Shown: positions 8,184-17,133, numbered from the stretch's first letter. The stretch: DNA of 64,000 bases from Pseudomaricurvus hydrocarbonicus (GCF_011602365.1 NZ_JAAONZ010000012.1:103789-167788), one strand, 5' to 3'. Notes: a model not told the origin generated them from the letters alone. Numbers and translations: made by a program.

Positions 8184-9359
8184 CTACAGTTTGGGTTCTG
8201 GTAAGCCAGGATCATCAGCCAGGCAGTAATCTACCCATTTATGGAAAAATTGATTGCCGCGCTCATTGCGGCCAAAAGTCACATGGGTGTGAGCGTTGGA
8301 TTCAACACCTTTCTGGATTTTTAGACCCATAAAGTAGTCTTCTTCATCCACGACATCACGCAACCACTCCATCATGTTTTCATTGGCCTGCTGCTGCTCT
8401 TCGTTCTGAGGTGCTTCAGGGTGGATGAAGTAAAGATGGGTCGTGTTTTCCGCCGGCGTTGGCCCGGGAATGATCTGGGCAATTTGGGTAATTTCTGGTG
8501 CAACAAATATGGACACATTGGGAAACAGCAGACGGATAAAATCGTAGCCATCGTTTTCATGTTTCCAGTAATCGGACTTGTCGACGTTTTTAAGTTTATC
8601 AATACTTCTCTGTGGAAATCCTAACAAAATATGCGGTCCGTAATTCTCAAACTGCATAATGTTGGAATAGGTTCTGGGAGTGACGGTCTTGGGGTGAGCG
8701 GTAGCAAAATGGTAACCCTCCAGATAACCGTCATAAGCGATTTTCCAGTTTGCTCCATAAATTGTTCGTTTGCCGCAGTAGTGCCAGTGCTCAAAACCCA
8801 GCCTGGCGATATCCTTGATCATGCCACCCAGATATTCTTCAAAATTTACCGTTGTATCACCATTGAGCACGGTAAAAATCATACCGCCATGTTCGTAAGA
8901 GGGCAGTTGAGGAAGCCCGTTGCAGTCTTTATCTACTTCACCAAACTTAGCCGGTTCCGAAACCGCCAGCAGACTGCCGTCGTTGCGAAATGACCAGCCG
9001 TGATAGGAGCAGGTAAAGCGAGAGCGCTTGCCGGATTCTTCCGTGACCACTTGCATGGCCCGGTGAGGGCAGACATTGAGCATTACGCGGACACTGCCAT
9101 CGGCCAGACGGGTTATCAACAGCGGCTTATCGAGAAACTGGAGTGTTTTATAGCAGCCGGGTTCTGGCAGTTCATTACTCATTGCGACAAAAACGGGTCG
9201 GTTCTTGAAAATGAGGTCCATTTCCTGCTGCCAGATCTGTGGATCGGTATAGGCGCTGCTGGGAACAGACAGGGTATCTTCGGCCATATCGGTTGTTTTA
9301 TTGTCGACATGGTCGATCATCTTTTCGACCATGTCGTTATAGAGTGATTGTGTGGTCAT
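8184..9359 (-). CDS. Rieske non-heme iron oxygenase, large subunit
   Basis: 391 aa aromatic-ring-hydroxylating-type oxygenase. The Rieske [2Fe-2S] ligands are Cys97 and His99 (CPHRA) and Cys117 and His120 (CSYHGW). The mononuclear iron site is visible in YDGYLEGYHFATAHP, giving the two His ligands (H-x4-H); an Asp further on would complete the facial triad. This predicts NAD(P)H-dependent hydroxylation or demethylation. No dedicated beta subunit adjoins it, so it may be an alpha-only enzyme. A small separate Rieske protein is encoded far away at 43715, and no reductase is seen in the window, so electron supply must come from elsewhere. Neighbours are an ABM protein 24 bases upstream and a ThuA-like protein downstream. 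Confidence 0.93.
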   Translation of the reverse strand: MTTQSLYNDMVEKMIDHVDNKTTDMAEDTLSVPSSAYTDPQIWQQEMDLIFKNRPVFVAMSNELPEPGCYKTLQFLDKPLLITRLADGSVRVMLNVCPHRAMQVVTEESGKRSRFTCSYHGWSFRNDGSLLAVSEPAKFGEVDKDCNGLPQLPSYEHGGMIFTVLNGDTTVNFEEYLGGMIKDIARLGFEHWHYCGKRTIYGANWKIAYDGYLEGYHFATAHPKTVTPRTYSNIMQFENYGPHILLGFPQRSIDKLKNVDKSDYWKHENDGYDFIRLLFPNVSIFVAPEITQIAQIIPGPTPAENTTHLYFIHPEAPQNEEQQQANENMMEWLRDVVDEEDYFMGLKIQKGVESNAHTHVTFGRNERGNQFFHKWVDYCLADDPGLPEPKL

Positions 9360-9383
9360 GGGTCTTTCCTCAATAGCTCGCAG

Positions 9384-9695
9384 TTAAGCGTCCAGCACCA
9401 GTGGACCACTGGCGCTGATCTCGTATTTCATCAGTTCCATATTGGTGATACTCAAATCAGCACTGAGAGCCAAAAATGTCTGAATATGGGGGGTACTCAA
9501 ATGCGCCATTAAATCTTCTTCGGCTTCCCATTCTTCAAAAATACAGACGATATTGGGGGCGGTGATATCCAGCGCTATGGAATAGCGAATGCATCCTTTT
9601 TCGGCTAGGGTTGGAACAACAACCTGGCGTGCTCCGGTGATATAGCGGTCCACATCTTTCGGGTCTAGTGTGATTCTGGCTGAGATAATAATCAT
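9384..9695 (-). CDS. Antibiotic-biosynthesis-monooxygenase (ABM) domain protein
   Basis: 103 aa dimeric alpha+beta barrel protein of the ABM/YgiN type. The pattern IIISARITLDPKD, then EKGCIRYSIALD and FEEWEAEEDLMAHLSTPHIQTF, is typical of this fold. Members include cofactor-free quinone-forming monooxygenases and quinol oxidases as well as proteins of unknown role. It lies between an SRPBCC protein and a Rieske oxygenase in the same leftward operon. An ABM protein next to an oxygenase suggests oxidation of a phenolic or enol intermediate, but the reaction is inferred. Confidence 0.85.
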   Translation of the reverse strand: MIIISARITLDPKDVDRYITGARQVVVPTLAEKGCIRYSIALDITAPNIVCIFEEWEAEEDLMAHLSTPHIQTFLALSADLSITNMELMKYEISASGPLVLDA

Positions 9696-9763
9696 GATTT
9701 TTCTCCATAATTCAGGGCGTAACCGTGACTGAGGTCGTGGTTTGATTCAAGCCGTTGTATGAC

Positions 9764-10201
9764 TCAGGTGGTAGCCTGACGCAGGCCTTCAAACATTAGG
9801 GCGTAGGCGCCGGATAGAAATGCGCGAGCTTCTTGTTCCCGGCCAGGTTCAGTTTGGAATTCAGAGTGATAGCTCAGGCGGGAGCCATGCTCAGAAAGTT
9901 GAGATAGGGTTCCTGTTGCCTGATAGCGTGTTAACCCAGCAGGTCGTTTGCCAACAATTGCCAGGGTATAGGTGTAGGACCGGGGATCAATACTGATGAG
10001 TTGTTCGCTTACGGCGTCATCAAATCCTTCATTATAAATATGACGAATCATGCCGATGCCCTGACCCTCAATATCCACTCGTTCAATATTGACAATCTGA
10101 CCCTTTGGCCACCAGCGCTCAATATTGCCAAAGTCCTGTAGCAGATCCCAGATCTGATCCCTCTGCGCTGAAAAATCATGATGTACATCAATGGCTTGCA
10201 T
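9764..10201 (-). CDS. SRPBCC (START-like/polyketide cyclase) family protein
   Basis: 145 aa protein of the SRPBCC superfamily, which forms a helix-grip fold with a deep hydrophobic pocket. The N-terminal pattern VHHDFSAQRDQIWDLLQDFGNIERWWP is typical, followed by a strand-rich region and a C-terminal helix ending ALMFEGLRQ. Such proteins bind hydrophobic ligands or act as cyclases and aromatases. It is the first gene of the leftward operon, so it may bind the operon's hydrophobic substrate. No catalytic residues can be named. Confidence 0.85.
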   Translation of the reverse strand: MQAIDVHHDFSAQRDQIWDLLQDFGNIERWWPKGQIVNIERVDIEGQGIGMIRHIYNEGFDDAVSEQLISIDPRSYTYTLAIVGKRPAGLTRYQATGTLSQLSEHGSRLSYHSEFQTEPGREQEARAFLSGAYALMFEGLRQATT

Positions 10202-10460
10202 ATTTGACTACTTATTTTGATTGTTATTATCAGGCCAGCGTGTGTGACCTCTCTCTGTTGATATTATCGACCGCAAAACACCAGCCAGGTGTGTAAATCT
10301 GGCTTCAGCAATACGTCAATATAAGCATAAAACTAATCAACACCAAAATAAAAGTCAAGCGTGATTGATTTTATTTTGAATGGGTTATATCCTGATTTTA
10401 TTCGTAGGTTCTTCTCAGTGAAGAGTATCGAGCTCAAAACAAAAATAAAATAGGTTTTTT
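10202..10460. promoter_or_regulatory. Divergent promoter region with long AT-rich hairpin
   Basis: This 259-base gap separates the leftward SRPBCC operon from the rightward MDR gene and must hold both promoters. It contains a strong inverted repeat: CAAAATAAAAGTCAA at 10344-10358 pairs with TTGATTTTATTTTG at 10365-10378, leaving a 6-base loop and one bulged base. The repeat lies about 80 bases before the MDR start and could be an operator shared by both directions. No regulator gene adjoins it. The role is inferred from position and symmetry. Confidence 0.5.
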
Positions 10461-11495
10461 ATGACCCAATTACACAATCGTCAATTGTATCTCCATCAGC
10501 GCCCAGTGGGTGTGCCAACTGAAGAAGACATCCGAATGCGGACGGTCCTCGTCCCCGATTTGCAGGAGGGGGAAGTTCTCATTGAGAATCATTATCTGTC
10601 ATTGGATCCGGCCATCAGAGACTGGATGAGTGACAATGACAGCTATTTGGAACCGATACCTTTAGGTGGATGTATTCGCAGCACCACTTTGGGCAAGGTA
10701 CTCAAAAGTAATCATTCCGCGTTTTCTGAAGGAGATTATGTTCAGGGGCTGGCGGTAAATGGTTGGGAAGAATTGACAGTAAATCATGGCGATCTTCTCA
10801 CCCAAGTACCAAACGACGGAAATTACTCACCTCGTAATTACTTAAGTATTTTTAGTGGTGCCATGGGGCTGACGCCCTATTTTGGTCTGTTGGAGTTGGG
10901 TCAACCCGTCGAAGGCGATACTGTGTTAATGAGTGCCGCAGCGGGTGCCGTCGGTTCCATTGCTGGTCAGATCGCGAAAATAAAAGGTTGTCGAGTGGTG
11001 GGGCTGACAGGCAATGCCGAAAAGGCGAGTTGGCTAACCGATACCCTGGGGTTTGATGCGGCAATTAACTACAAAACGTGCGATAACCTTGCGGATGAAA
11101 TTGCACGGGTGTGTCCTGAGCGTGTTGATATTTTTTATGACAACGTCGGCGGCGACATGCTGGATGCCGCTTTATTGAATCTCAATGATCATGCCCGCGT
11201 TGTCTTTTGCGGGGCTATTTCAACCTATAACTCCAGTGGTTCGGTACCCGGCCCCTACAACTACTGGCAGATCCTGGCGCGCAGTGCCACAGTAAAAGGT
11301 TTGTTGACCACCAACTATGTGGATCGATTTGACGATGCAATTGCAGAGATAAAAACCTGGCTTGAGCAGGGAAAACTAATATTTAATGAAGACATTGTCG
11401 AAGGACTGGAAAATACGGTGGAGGCCTATTCACGATTGTTTAGCGGAGCCAATAAAGGAAAATTACTGGTCAAGCTTGCGGCGGCTGACTGCTGA
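10461..11495 (+). CDS. MDR-superfamily NADP-dependent oxidoreductase (CurA/leukotriene B4 dehydrogenase type)
   Basis: 344 aa zinc-independent medium-chain reductase of the prostaglandin-reductase/CurA group, predicted to reduce an activated C=C bond (enone) with NADPH. Visible are the family start RQLYLHQRPVGVPTEEDIRM, the LSLDPAIRDWM segment near residues 50-60, the nucleotide loop SAAAGAVGSIAGQIAK near 155-170, and YDNVGGDMLDAAL near 228-240. It is the first rightward gene after the divergent promoter region and ends before a terminator, so it may be transcribed alone. A paralogue is at 19749-20765. In a steroid-like pathway an enone reductase would be useful, but the substrate is unknown. 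Confidence 0.92.
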   Translation: MTQLHNRQLYLHQRPVGVPTEEDIRMRTVLVPDLQEGEVLIENHYLSLDPAIRDWMSDNDSYLEPIPLGGCIRSTTLGKVLKSNHSAFSEGDYVQGLAVNGWEELTVNHGDLLTQVPNDGNYSPRNYLSIFSGAMGLTPYFGLLELGQPVEGDTVLMSAAAGAVGSIAGQIAKIKGCRVVGLTGNAEKASWLTDTLGFDAAINYKTCDNLADEIARVCPERVDIFYDNVGGDMLDAALLNLNDHARVVFCGAISTYNSSGSVPGPYNYWQILARSATVKGLLTTNYVDRFDDAIAEIKTWLEQGKLIFNEDIVEGLENTVEAYSRLFSGANKGKLLVKLAAADC

Positions 11496-11529
11496 TCCAG
11501 AAAATTTTCCTTATTAATTCTGCGAGTTG

Positions 11530-11552
11530 CGACTCACTGGTGAGTCGTTTTT
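11530..11552 (+). terminator. Rho-independent terminator after the MDR gene
   Basis: CGACTCAC-TG-GTGAGTCG hairpin followed by five T, 35 bases after the MDR stop codon. It separates the MDR gene from the TonB receptor gene downstream. The remaining ~200 bases before the receptor are AT-rich and probably carry its promoter. Confidence 0.85.
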
Positions 11553-11766
11553 ATGATATCTAAAATCCATTGTCGATTTTCTTGGAGACAGAGATAAGAA
11601 AAAACGCAGAAGGAGAGAAAGTGGTAATGACAAAAAAACATTAAATATTTTATGCCCACATAAAACGTATATGCAGTTTTCTATTCTGTCGGAAAAAATG
11701 AATATCAGAGATCGATAGCTAAACCGACATAGCTATCACATAACAATAAATAAAGAGGGTAATTCC

Positions 11767-14034
11767 ATGTCCGTAGTTAATTTACATAAGCAATCCCTAT
11801 CAGGTGTTATCGGCCTTCTGTGCGTGGCAGGTACTTCTGCACTCACGTTTCCGGCCTTCGCCGAAGGCGGTTTGTCCATTGAAGAAGTGGTTGTCACGGC
11901 CCGTAAGCGTGCGGAAAGTATTCAGGATGTACCACTTGCGGTCAGCGCTATTGCAGGTGATGATGTGAAAAATGCTTTTACATTAGACACAACCTCACTG
12001 GCACAGTTTGCTCCCAACGTCGTGATGGATACTATTGAGGCCGGAACTCCCTCGGGCGGTGGGTTTTCCATTCGCGGAATCAGTTATCAGGATGTGGAAA
12101 AAGCTTTTGACCCCACCGTATTGGTTGCGGTCGATGGTGTGCCCTTGGCTACGGGGACCGGCCAGGTATTTAATCTGTTAGATATCGAACGCATTGAGGT
12201 CTTGCGGGGTCCTCAGGGCACCCTGTTTGGCAAGAACGTTGTTGGTGGATTAATTAATATCCATCGGACAAAGCCCAAGTTAGACGAGAGCAGCGGTAAA
12301 ATCCGCGGGCGTGTTGGCGAATACGGGAAAAAAGACCTGGAGCTTCTTTACAATTATGGTGAAGAAGACTGGGCTGTTAAATTGACAGCTTCATCGCTGA
12401 ATCAGGATAAAGGGTTTACCAAAAACTCCGTCTCGGGTGACCTGGGTAAAAAAGATACGACTCGCGCAGGTATTCACTGGCTAATGGCGCTCAATGATTC
12501 CGTCACCTTGGACGCTCAATATAATTATTCAAATATGGAAGGTTATGCGGCGGCCATAATGCCTACGGCAACCGATACGAGTGACGTGTTTTGTGGTGCT
12601 TATCAGGCTTACGGTTATGTCTGTGGTGGTGAATTTGGCGATGTGGTCCGTCCAGCGGGAGAGAAGTCTGATCGCCGTCGCAGCTATTCCGATTATCGGG
12701 GCGCTGTAGGACTTGAAAGTCATCAAGCAATCTGGCAAGTGGAAGCGGAACTCACTGACAGCTTAAGCCTGACTTACATTGGTGGCTGGCTGACGGCCGA
12801 CGACGAATACCAGGCCGATATGGACGGAATCGACGCGGTGCTTTATCACGTTGATCGCTGGGGGGATTACTCTCAAGTTACTCACGAGCTGCGGTTTAGT
12901 CACGATGCGGGAGGCAGCCTTCTTTGGCAAGCTGGAGTGTTCACTGCGACTGCTGATGCAACCTCCAATCAATTGAGCCAGGTGTTTACCCCAGTCTGGT
13001 CGCCTCGTGAAGCAACCGAGACTGCGTCGGAATCACACTCGATATTCTTTGAAGGCGACTACAGCCTATTGGACGAGAAGCTGACATTAACGGCCGGTAC
13101 CCGTTTTATCACGGAAACCAAGCGCATGGACCGGGACGTCTATGATCCCGCCACTGGGGCTTATTTAGTAGGCCCCAATGCCGGTGGTGAGCGTACGGAT
13201 AATGACTGGATCTATCGTTGGGGCGCGCGCTACCAGTTTGCCGATGAATTGATGGTCTACTTTACCAATTCAACCGGTTTCCGCAGTGGAGGATTTTCGC
13301 CCAGAGCATCCACAGAAGCCTCATTGTCCTCTGGATTTGCACCCGAAACCTTGACCAACTGGGAGGCAGGGATTAAGTCCACGTGGTTTGATGGACGTTT
13401 GAAACTGAACGCCACACTTTTCCATATGGTGTATGAAGACATGCAGATTGAAGTGTCGCTGCCTGCGCCAAATGTTGCCACCGGCAATGAAATCGCGATT
13501 CGCAATGTTGGTGAAGCCGAATTCAGCGGGGTTGAACTGGAATTTGACGTGTTGCTCAGTGAGTGGTGGCGTGTCTCGGGTAATGCGGGTTGGCTGGACG
13601 CAAAGTACTCCAATTTTAACGCAGATATCTATGGGGATGGCATTGTAGCCGATGAGAGCAATCTTGAAATTCGTCGGGCACCGGAGCTGACCTATTCCCT
13701 CCAGAATGTGTTCGACTGGAGCGTGGGTGATGGTTTGATGAGCTGGCGGACAAGTTATTCATGGCGTGATGGCTATGCTTCGACTCTGACCAATCACCCG
13801 GGCACAGAAATTGAATCTTTTGGCTTACTGGATACTTCACTTACCTACGAGCTTGATCAGTGGCGTATATCCCTGTTTGGCCGCAACCTTACTGACGAAG
13901 ACAGCTATACCCACGATTATGCGGTGTCGCCCAACCGTCCAACAGCGGGTACAGAGAACCCAGGTTCCCTGTGGAAGTTTGCCACAGTGCGCTCGCCCCG
14001 GGAGTGGGGTTTAGAGGTTACCTACACTTTTTAA
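11767..14034 (+). CDS. TonB-dependent outer-membrane receptor
   Basis: 755 aa outer-membrane barrel receptor. It has a signal peptide (positive start, hydrophobic stretch to about residue 30, cleavage near AFAEG), a TonB-box/plug start SIEEVVVTARKRAESIQD, plug motifs FSIRGISYQDVEK and IERIEVLRGPQGTLFGKN near residues 140-160, and a barrel ending in LEVTYTF with the C-terminal Phe needed for BAM insertion. Receptors starting with EEVVVTARKR are abundant in marine gammaproteobacteria and sphingomonads and import siderophores, sugars or hydrophobic carbon sources. The gene directly precedes a Tat-exported KstD-like flavoprotein and a cytochrome. A carbon substrate such as a steroid or terpenoid is thus more likely than iron, by inference. 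Confidence 0.95.
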   Translation: MSVVNLHKQSLSGVIGLLCVAGTSALTFPAFAEGGLSIEEVVVTARKRAESIQDVPLAVSAIAGDDVKNAFTLDTTSLAQFAPNVVMDTIEAGTPSGGGFSIRGISYQDVEKAFDPTVLVAVDGVPLATGTGQVFNLLDIERIEVLRGPQGTLFGKNVVGGLINIHRTKPKLDESSGKIRGRVGEYGKKDLELLYNYGEEDWAVKLTASSLNQDKGFTKNSVSGDLGKKDTTRAGIHWLMALNDSVTLDAQYNYSNMEGYAAAIMPTATDTSDVFCGAYQAYGYVCGGEFGDVVRPAGEKSDRRRSYSDYRGAVGLESHQAIWQVEAELTDSLSLTYIGGWLTADDEYQADMDGIDAVLYHVDRWGDYSQVTHELRFSHDAGGSLLWQAGVFTATADATSNQLSQVFTPVWSPREATETASESHSIFFEGDYSLLDEKLTLTAGTRFITETKRMDRDVYDPATGAYLVGPNAGGERTDNDWIYRWGARYQFADELMVYFTNSTGFRSGGFSPRASTEASLSSGFAPETLTNWEAGIKSTWFDGRLKLNATLFHMVYEDMQIEVSLPAPNVATGNEIAIRNVGEAEFSGVELEFDVLLSEWWRVSGNAGWLDAKYSNFNADIYGDGIVADESNLEIRRAPELTYSLQNVFDWSVGDGLMSWRTSYSWRDGYASTLTNHPGTEIESFGLLDTSLTYELDQWRISLFGRNLTDEDSYTHDYAVSPNRPTAGTENPGSLWKFATVRSPREWGLEVTYTF

Positions 14035-14115
14035 ATTCGGGTTAAATTTTACGGAATGGTAGATCTGCGTGTGCTGTTTTCCAATGGAGCAGCACCCTGG
14101 TAGGGCTGAGAAATT

Positions 14116-15867
14116 ATGAAAAATAAAAATGATGTGTCCATTGGACGTCGAACGTTGTTAACAGGCACAACCGTGTTGGGCGCGACAGCCATGTTGGGTG
14201 TCGCAAACCAACCGGTACAAGCAGGGGTTGAAGAACCCTCTTGGGAGGGTGAATTCGATGTTATTTGTGTGGGCAGTGGGGCTGCAGCATTGACTGCGGC
14301 GGTGACTGCTACCAGCGGTGGTGCCCAGGTTCTGGTGTTGGAAAAGGCTCCGGTTACCGGCGGTACGACCGCTAAATCGGGAGGGGTGTTCTGGATTCCG
14401 AATCATTATGGTTTAAAAGCACAAGGAATTAACGATCGTCGAGAAGACTGTATCCGCTACATGTGCCGATATGCATTTTCGTCTTTATACGATGCCGATG
14501 CCGAGCATTATGGCTTGCACGTGCTCGATTTTGACAAGATTGCAGCTTTTTACGATCATGGTTCTGACATGGTGGATTTTATTCGCAAAAGTGGAGCATT
14601 ACATGTCCGCCAGTGGCGCATGTGGGATCGCAATGTCGAAGCACCTGATTATCTGGAGCATGTGGCTGAAAATAAAGTGCCGATGGGACGACCGCTGGCT
14701 TCAGCGACAGCCAGCGGTGACTATGCGCATGGCTATGGGTTGGTGGAACAAATGGAAAACTGGTTGACGGATCACCGCGTGCCCGTCTTGACAGAGCACG
14801 CGGTAACGGCTTTGATCACCCGTGATGACGCCATTATCGGTGTTCAGGTGGATGAAGGTGGTAAGCTTAAACTTTACCGCGCACGTCGTGGTGTCATTTT
14901 TGGCAGTGGTGGTTTCGCTCACAATGTGGAAATGCTGGATGCCAATCAAGTGGTACCTGTGTATGGATCCTGTGCCCAGCAAAGTGCCACTGGAGACCTG
15001 GTCTCCATTGCTGGAGGCGTTGGGGCAAAAATCGGCAATCTGAATGGTGGCTGGCGTACTCAGGTGGTTCTGGAGCAAGCGTTAAAGAATCGTGCCATAG
15101 CAACCGGTATGTTTGTGCCGCCGGGCGATTCAATGATTCTCGTGAATCGGTACGGCAAGCGAGTGGTGAATGAACATCGAAATTACAATGATCGCACCCA
15201 AATTCATTTGGCCTATGACCCCGTGAATGCGGAGTATCCTAATCAATTGTTGATGATGATCTATGATCGCCGAACGGCTGAACTGGTTGGGGCTGACAAT
15301 GGCTTGCCACCGGTTAACGCTCAGGCAGAACATGTGATCAGCGCGGACACCCTGTCGGATCTGGCGATTAAAATTCAACAAAGGTTGGCAAAATACCACC
15401 AGAAAACCGGTCATTACACCCTCGATCATGAATTTTCCGAAACCTTGCTACGGACTGTCGAGCGTTTCAATCAGTTTTCCCGTTCGGGCAAAGATGAAGA
15501 TTTTCAACGCGGTGATCATGCCTATGATCGAGAGTGGCACCTGGTGTGGGGCAATTTCCAATACAATGATGAGCATAAGGAGAACCCTTATCCCAATGTA
15601 ACCCTGCACCCACTGTCAGACAAAGGGCCGTATCACGCGATTATTCTGGCCCCCGGGGTGCTGGATACCAATGGTGGGCCAATTACTAATGCCAAAGCGC
15701 AAATTCTGGATCGCCATGACAAGCCTATTGCGGGGTTGTATGGTGCGGGTAACTGTATCTCGAGCCCAACGCGCAACGCTTATGTTGGGGCGGGTGGAAC
15801 GATTGGTCCGGCAATGACCTATGGTTATATCGCCGGAACTGAGGTTCTTAATGAACCGGTACGGTAG
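14116..15867 (+). CDS. Tat-exported FAD-dependent 3-ketosteroid-dehydrogenase-like flavoprotein
   Basis: 583 aa flavoprotein of the fumarate reductase/3-ketosteroid 1-dehydrogenase (KstD) family. A Tat signal is clear: twin Arg at 11-12 in IGRRTLLTG, a hydrophobic stretch, then PVQAG near residue 36. The FAD loop VGSGAAALTAAV is near 52-63 and the family motif SGGVFWIPNH near 92-101. The C-terminal block has GPYHA, PGVLDTNGG, GLYGAGN and YVGAGGTIGPAMTYGY. Tyr556 and Gly560 match by spacing the Tyr487/Gly491 pair of Rhodococcus KstD1. A delta1-type or related dehydrogenation in the periplasm is inferred. A c-type cytochrome gene follows within 10 bases and could accept the electrons. Cytoplasmic KstD enzymes normally have no Tat signal, so export is the odd point. 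A urocanate- or fumarate-reductase-like role is a less likely alternative. Confidence 0.85.
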   Translation: MKNKNDVSIGRRTLLTGTTVLGATAMLGVANQPVQAGVEEPSWEGEFDVICVGSGAAALTAAVTATSGGAQVLVLEKAPVTGGTTAKSGGVFWIPNHYGLKAQGINDRREDCIRYMCRYAFSSLYDADAEHYGLHVLDFDKIAAFYDHGSDMVDFIRKSGALHVRQWRMWDRNVEAPDYLEHVAENKVPMGRPLASATASGDYAHGYGLVEQMENWLTDHRVPVLTEHAVTALITRDDAIIGVQVDEGGKLKLYRARRGVIFGSGGFAHNVEMLDANQVVPVYGSCAQQSATGDLVSIAGGVGAKIGNLNGGWRTQVVLEQALKNRAIATGMFVPPGDSMILVNRYGKRVVNEHRNYNDRTQIHLAYDPVNAEYPNQLLMMIYDRRTAELVGADNGLPPVNAQAEHVISADTLSDLAIKIQQRLAKYHQKTGHYTLDHEFSETLLRTVERFNQFSRSGKDEDFQRGDHAYDREWHLVWGNFQYNDEHKENPYPNVTLHPLSDKGPYHAIILAPGVLDTNGGPITNAKAQILDRHDKPIAGLYGAGNCISSPTRNAYVGAGGTIGPAMTYGYIAGTEVLNEPVR

Positions 15868-15875
15868 GAGTGTCT

Positions 15876-16277
15876 ATGCACAAAATTCGAATCACAACGC
15901 TGGCTGGATTCTGTTTCCTGGTGGCGGCATCGGTTCAAGGGAGGGCGGATAATCTGCCCTCGTTCTCCGCTCACGTGGTGCCGATTCTCAAGCGTCGCTG
16001 TGCCACTTGTCATATTACCGGGCAGGAGCCCGGCATGATGTCGCTGGTGCCGAATAAAGCCTATCAATCATTGGTTGGTGTAAAGTCTGTCGAATCGGAG
16101 TTACTGCGGGTCAAGGCGGCTTCGCCGGATGAAAGCTATCTTCTGCATAAGATTCTGGGGTCGCAACTCTCTGCTGGCGGTAACGGTGAACGAATGCCAT
16201 TTATGGCACCGCCTTTATCGGCAGCGCAAATTGATACCATACGCTCCTGGATTGAGTCGGGGGCGCCTGATAATTAA
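15876..16277 (+). CDS. Small periplasmic c-type cytochrome
   Basis: 133 aa secreted protein with a signal peptide (MHKIRITTLAGFCFLVAASV, cleavage near GRADN) and one heme-c motif, CATCH, near residues 44-48. A Met-rich C-terminal part (GERMPFMAPPLSAAQIDTIRSWIESGA) resembles the end of planctomycete-type and other small cytochromes and may provide the distal Met ligand. I prefer the ATG at 15876 to the GTG at 15870 because TAGGAG at 15865-15870 is then well placed. It starts 8 bases after the Tat-exported flavoprotein gene, so co-translation is likely. The pair would form a periplasmic dehydrogenase module passing electrons to the respiratory chain. Confidence 0.88.
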   Translation: MHKIRITTLAGFCFLVAASVQGRADNLPSFSAHVVPILKRRCATCHITGQEPGMMSLVPNKAYQSLVGVKSVESELLRVKAASPDESYLLHKILGSQLSAGGNGERMPFMAPPLSAAQIDTIRSWIESGAPDN

Positions 16278-16339
16278 CATTTTCTTTTTGATAATTAGTA
16301 TTTCACATATATTAATTGCTGGGGTTAAGGGGGTTTTAA

Positions 16340-16717
16340 ATGTTTAAAATGCTGACGTTCCTGAAAAAGCGTGATGATCTGACGATGGAAGAATTTAAAC
16401 ATTATTATGAAAGCGTTCATGCTCAAATTGGCAAACAAGTGTTACAACCGGAAGTGCGGCGATACTTTCGCCGCTACCTGACGCCGTTTGATGATGCTCT
16501 GGCCAGCCGGGCGAATGGGTTGGATTATGACGTCGTGACTGAAATCTGGTTTGATGGTAAAGCGGATTTTGAGGTGGTGATGGCACGCCTGTCGCAGCCT
16601 GACATTCAGCGCCTGATTGTTGAGGATGAGGAGCAGCTCTTTGACCGAAGCCGCAATCAGGTGATGCTGGTGGACGAGGTAGAAACTGAGTTCGCGGGTG
16701 CATCGGCTAACGTTTAA
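16340..16717 (+). CDS. EthD domain protein
   Basis: 125 aa protein of the EthD family (dimeric alpha+beta barrel, related to ABM). The pattern FLKKRDDLTMEEFKHYYESVHA at the start and a C-terminal segment with DIQRLIVEDEEQLFD fit the family. EthD proteins accompany oxygenases, for example in ether degradation, and are often needed for the pathway without a defined reaction. The gene is 62 bases after the cytochrome and is the last of the rightward run. Its TAA stop overlaps the first unit of a 12-base tandem repeat. Confidence 0.85.
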   Translation: MFKMLTFLKKRDDLTMEEFKHYYESVHAQIGKQVLQPEVRRYFRRYLTPFDDALASRANGLDYDVVTEIWFDGKADFEVVMARLSQPDIQRLIVEDEEQLFDRSRNQVMLVDEVETEFAGASANV

Positions 16718-16763
16718 TCCTCTCAATAATCCTCTCAATAATCCTCTCAATAATCCTCTCAAT
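16716..16763. repeat. Four perfect 12-base tandem repeats
   Basis: AATCCTCTCAAT is repeated four times without a mismatch. The first unit overlaps the stop codon of the EthD gene. Perfect identity suggests recent expansion by slippage. No protein is affected unless the stop codon is lost, in which case the 12-base unit would add residues in frame. Confidence 0.93.
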
Positions 16764-17075
16764 GTATGAAGATATTTCACGGCCACGGTTGTGCTGCTTC
16801 TAGGCTTACCGAGTCAGCTGTTCTGTATCTTCTCCGCGTTCAGCCAGTTTCCCCACACCAGATATTTACCTCGAGATAGAACGCTCGCTAAGCCAAGATG
16901 TGTCTGCATGGCTACTCGTCGACTGAACGTGCGAAGATCTGTGTGGGTTCGTCGTTAGCCACATCGCCTTATCACCGGTCACGACACACATACGGTGGTG
17001 GTGTGGATCGGTCAGCGCGTATTGCGGATAGAAGAGCTATGTGGGGGGCTTTGAAGGGAAAGGGGTAAAGCGGAG
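16764..17075. other. Gene-free stretch between convergent genes
   Basis: About 310 bases between the tandem repeat and the terminator of the leftward TonB receptor gene. I see no coding frame of convincing composition, no RNA gene and no further repeat. Confidence 0.6.
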
Positions 17076-17116
17076 AAAAAATACTGGTTGGCCATGTCTT
17101 GCATGGCCAACCAGTA
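17076..17116 (-). terminator. Rho-independent terminator of the leftward TonB receptor gene
   Basis: Perfect 15-base inverted repeat TACTGGTTGGCCATG (17082-17096) with loop TCTTG and its complement (17102-17116). Read on the minus strand it is followed by a T-run (six A at 17076-17081 on the plus strand). It lies 18 bases beyond the receptor stop. Confidence 0.9.
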
Positions 17117-17133
17117 AAAGGGGTGAAGAGTGT

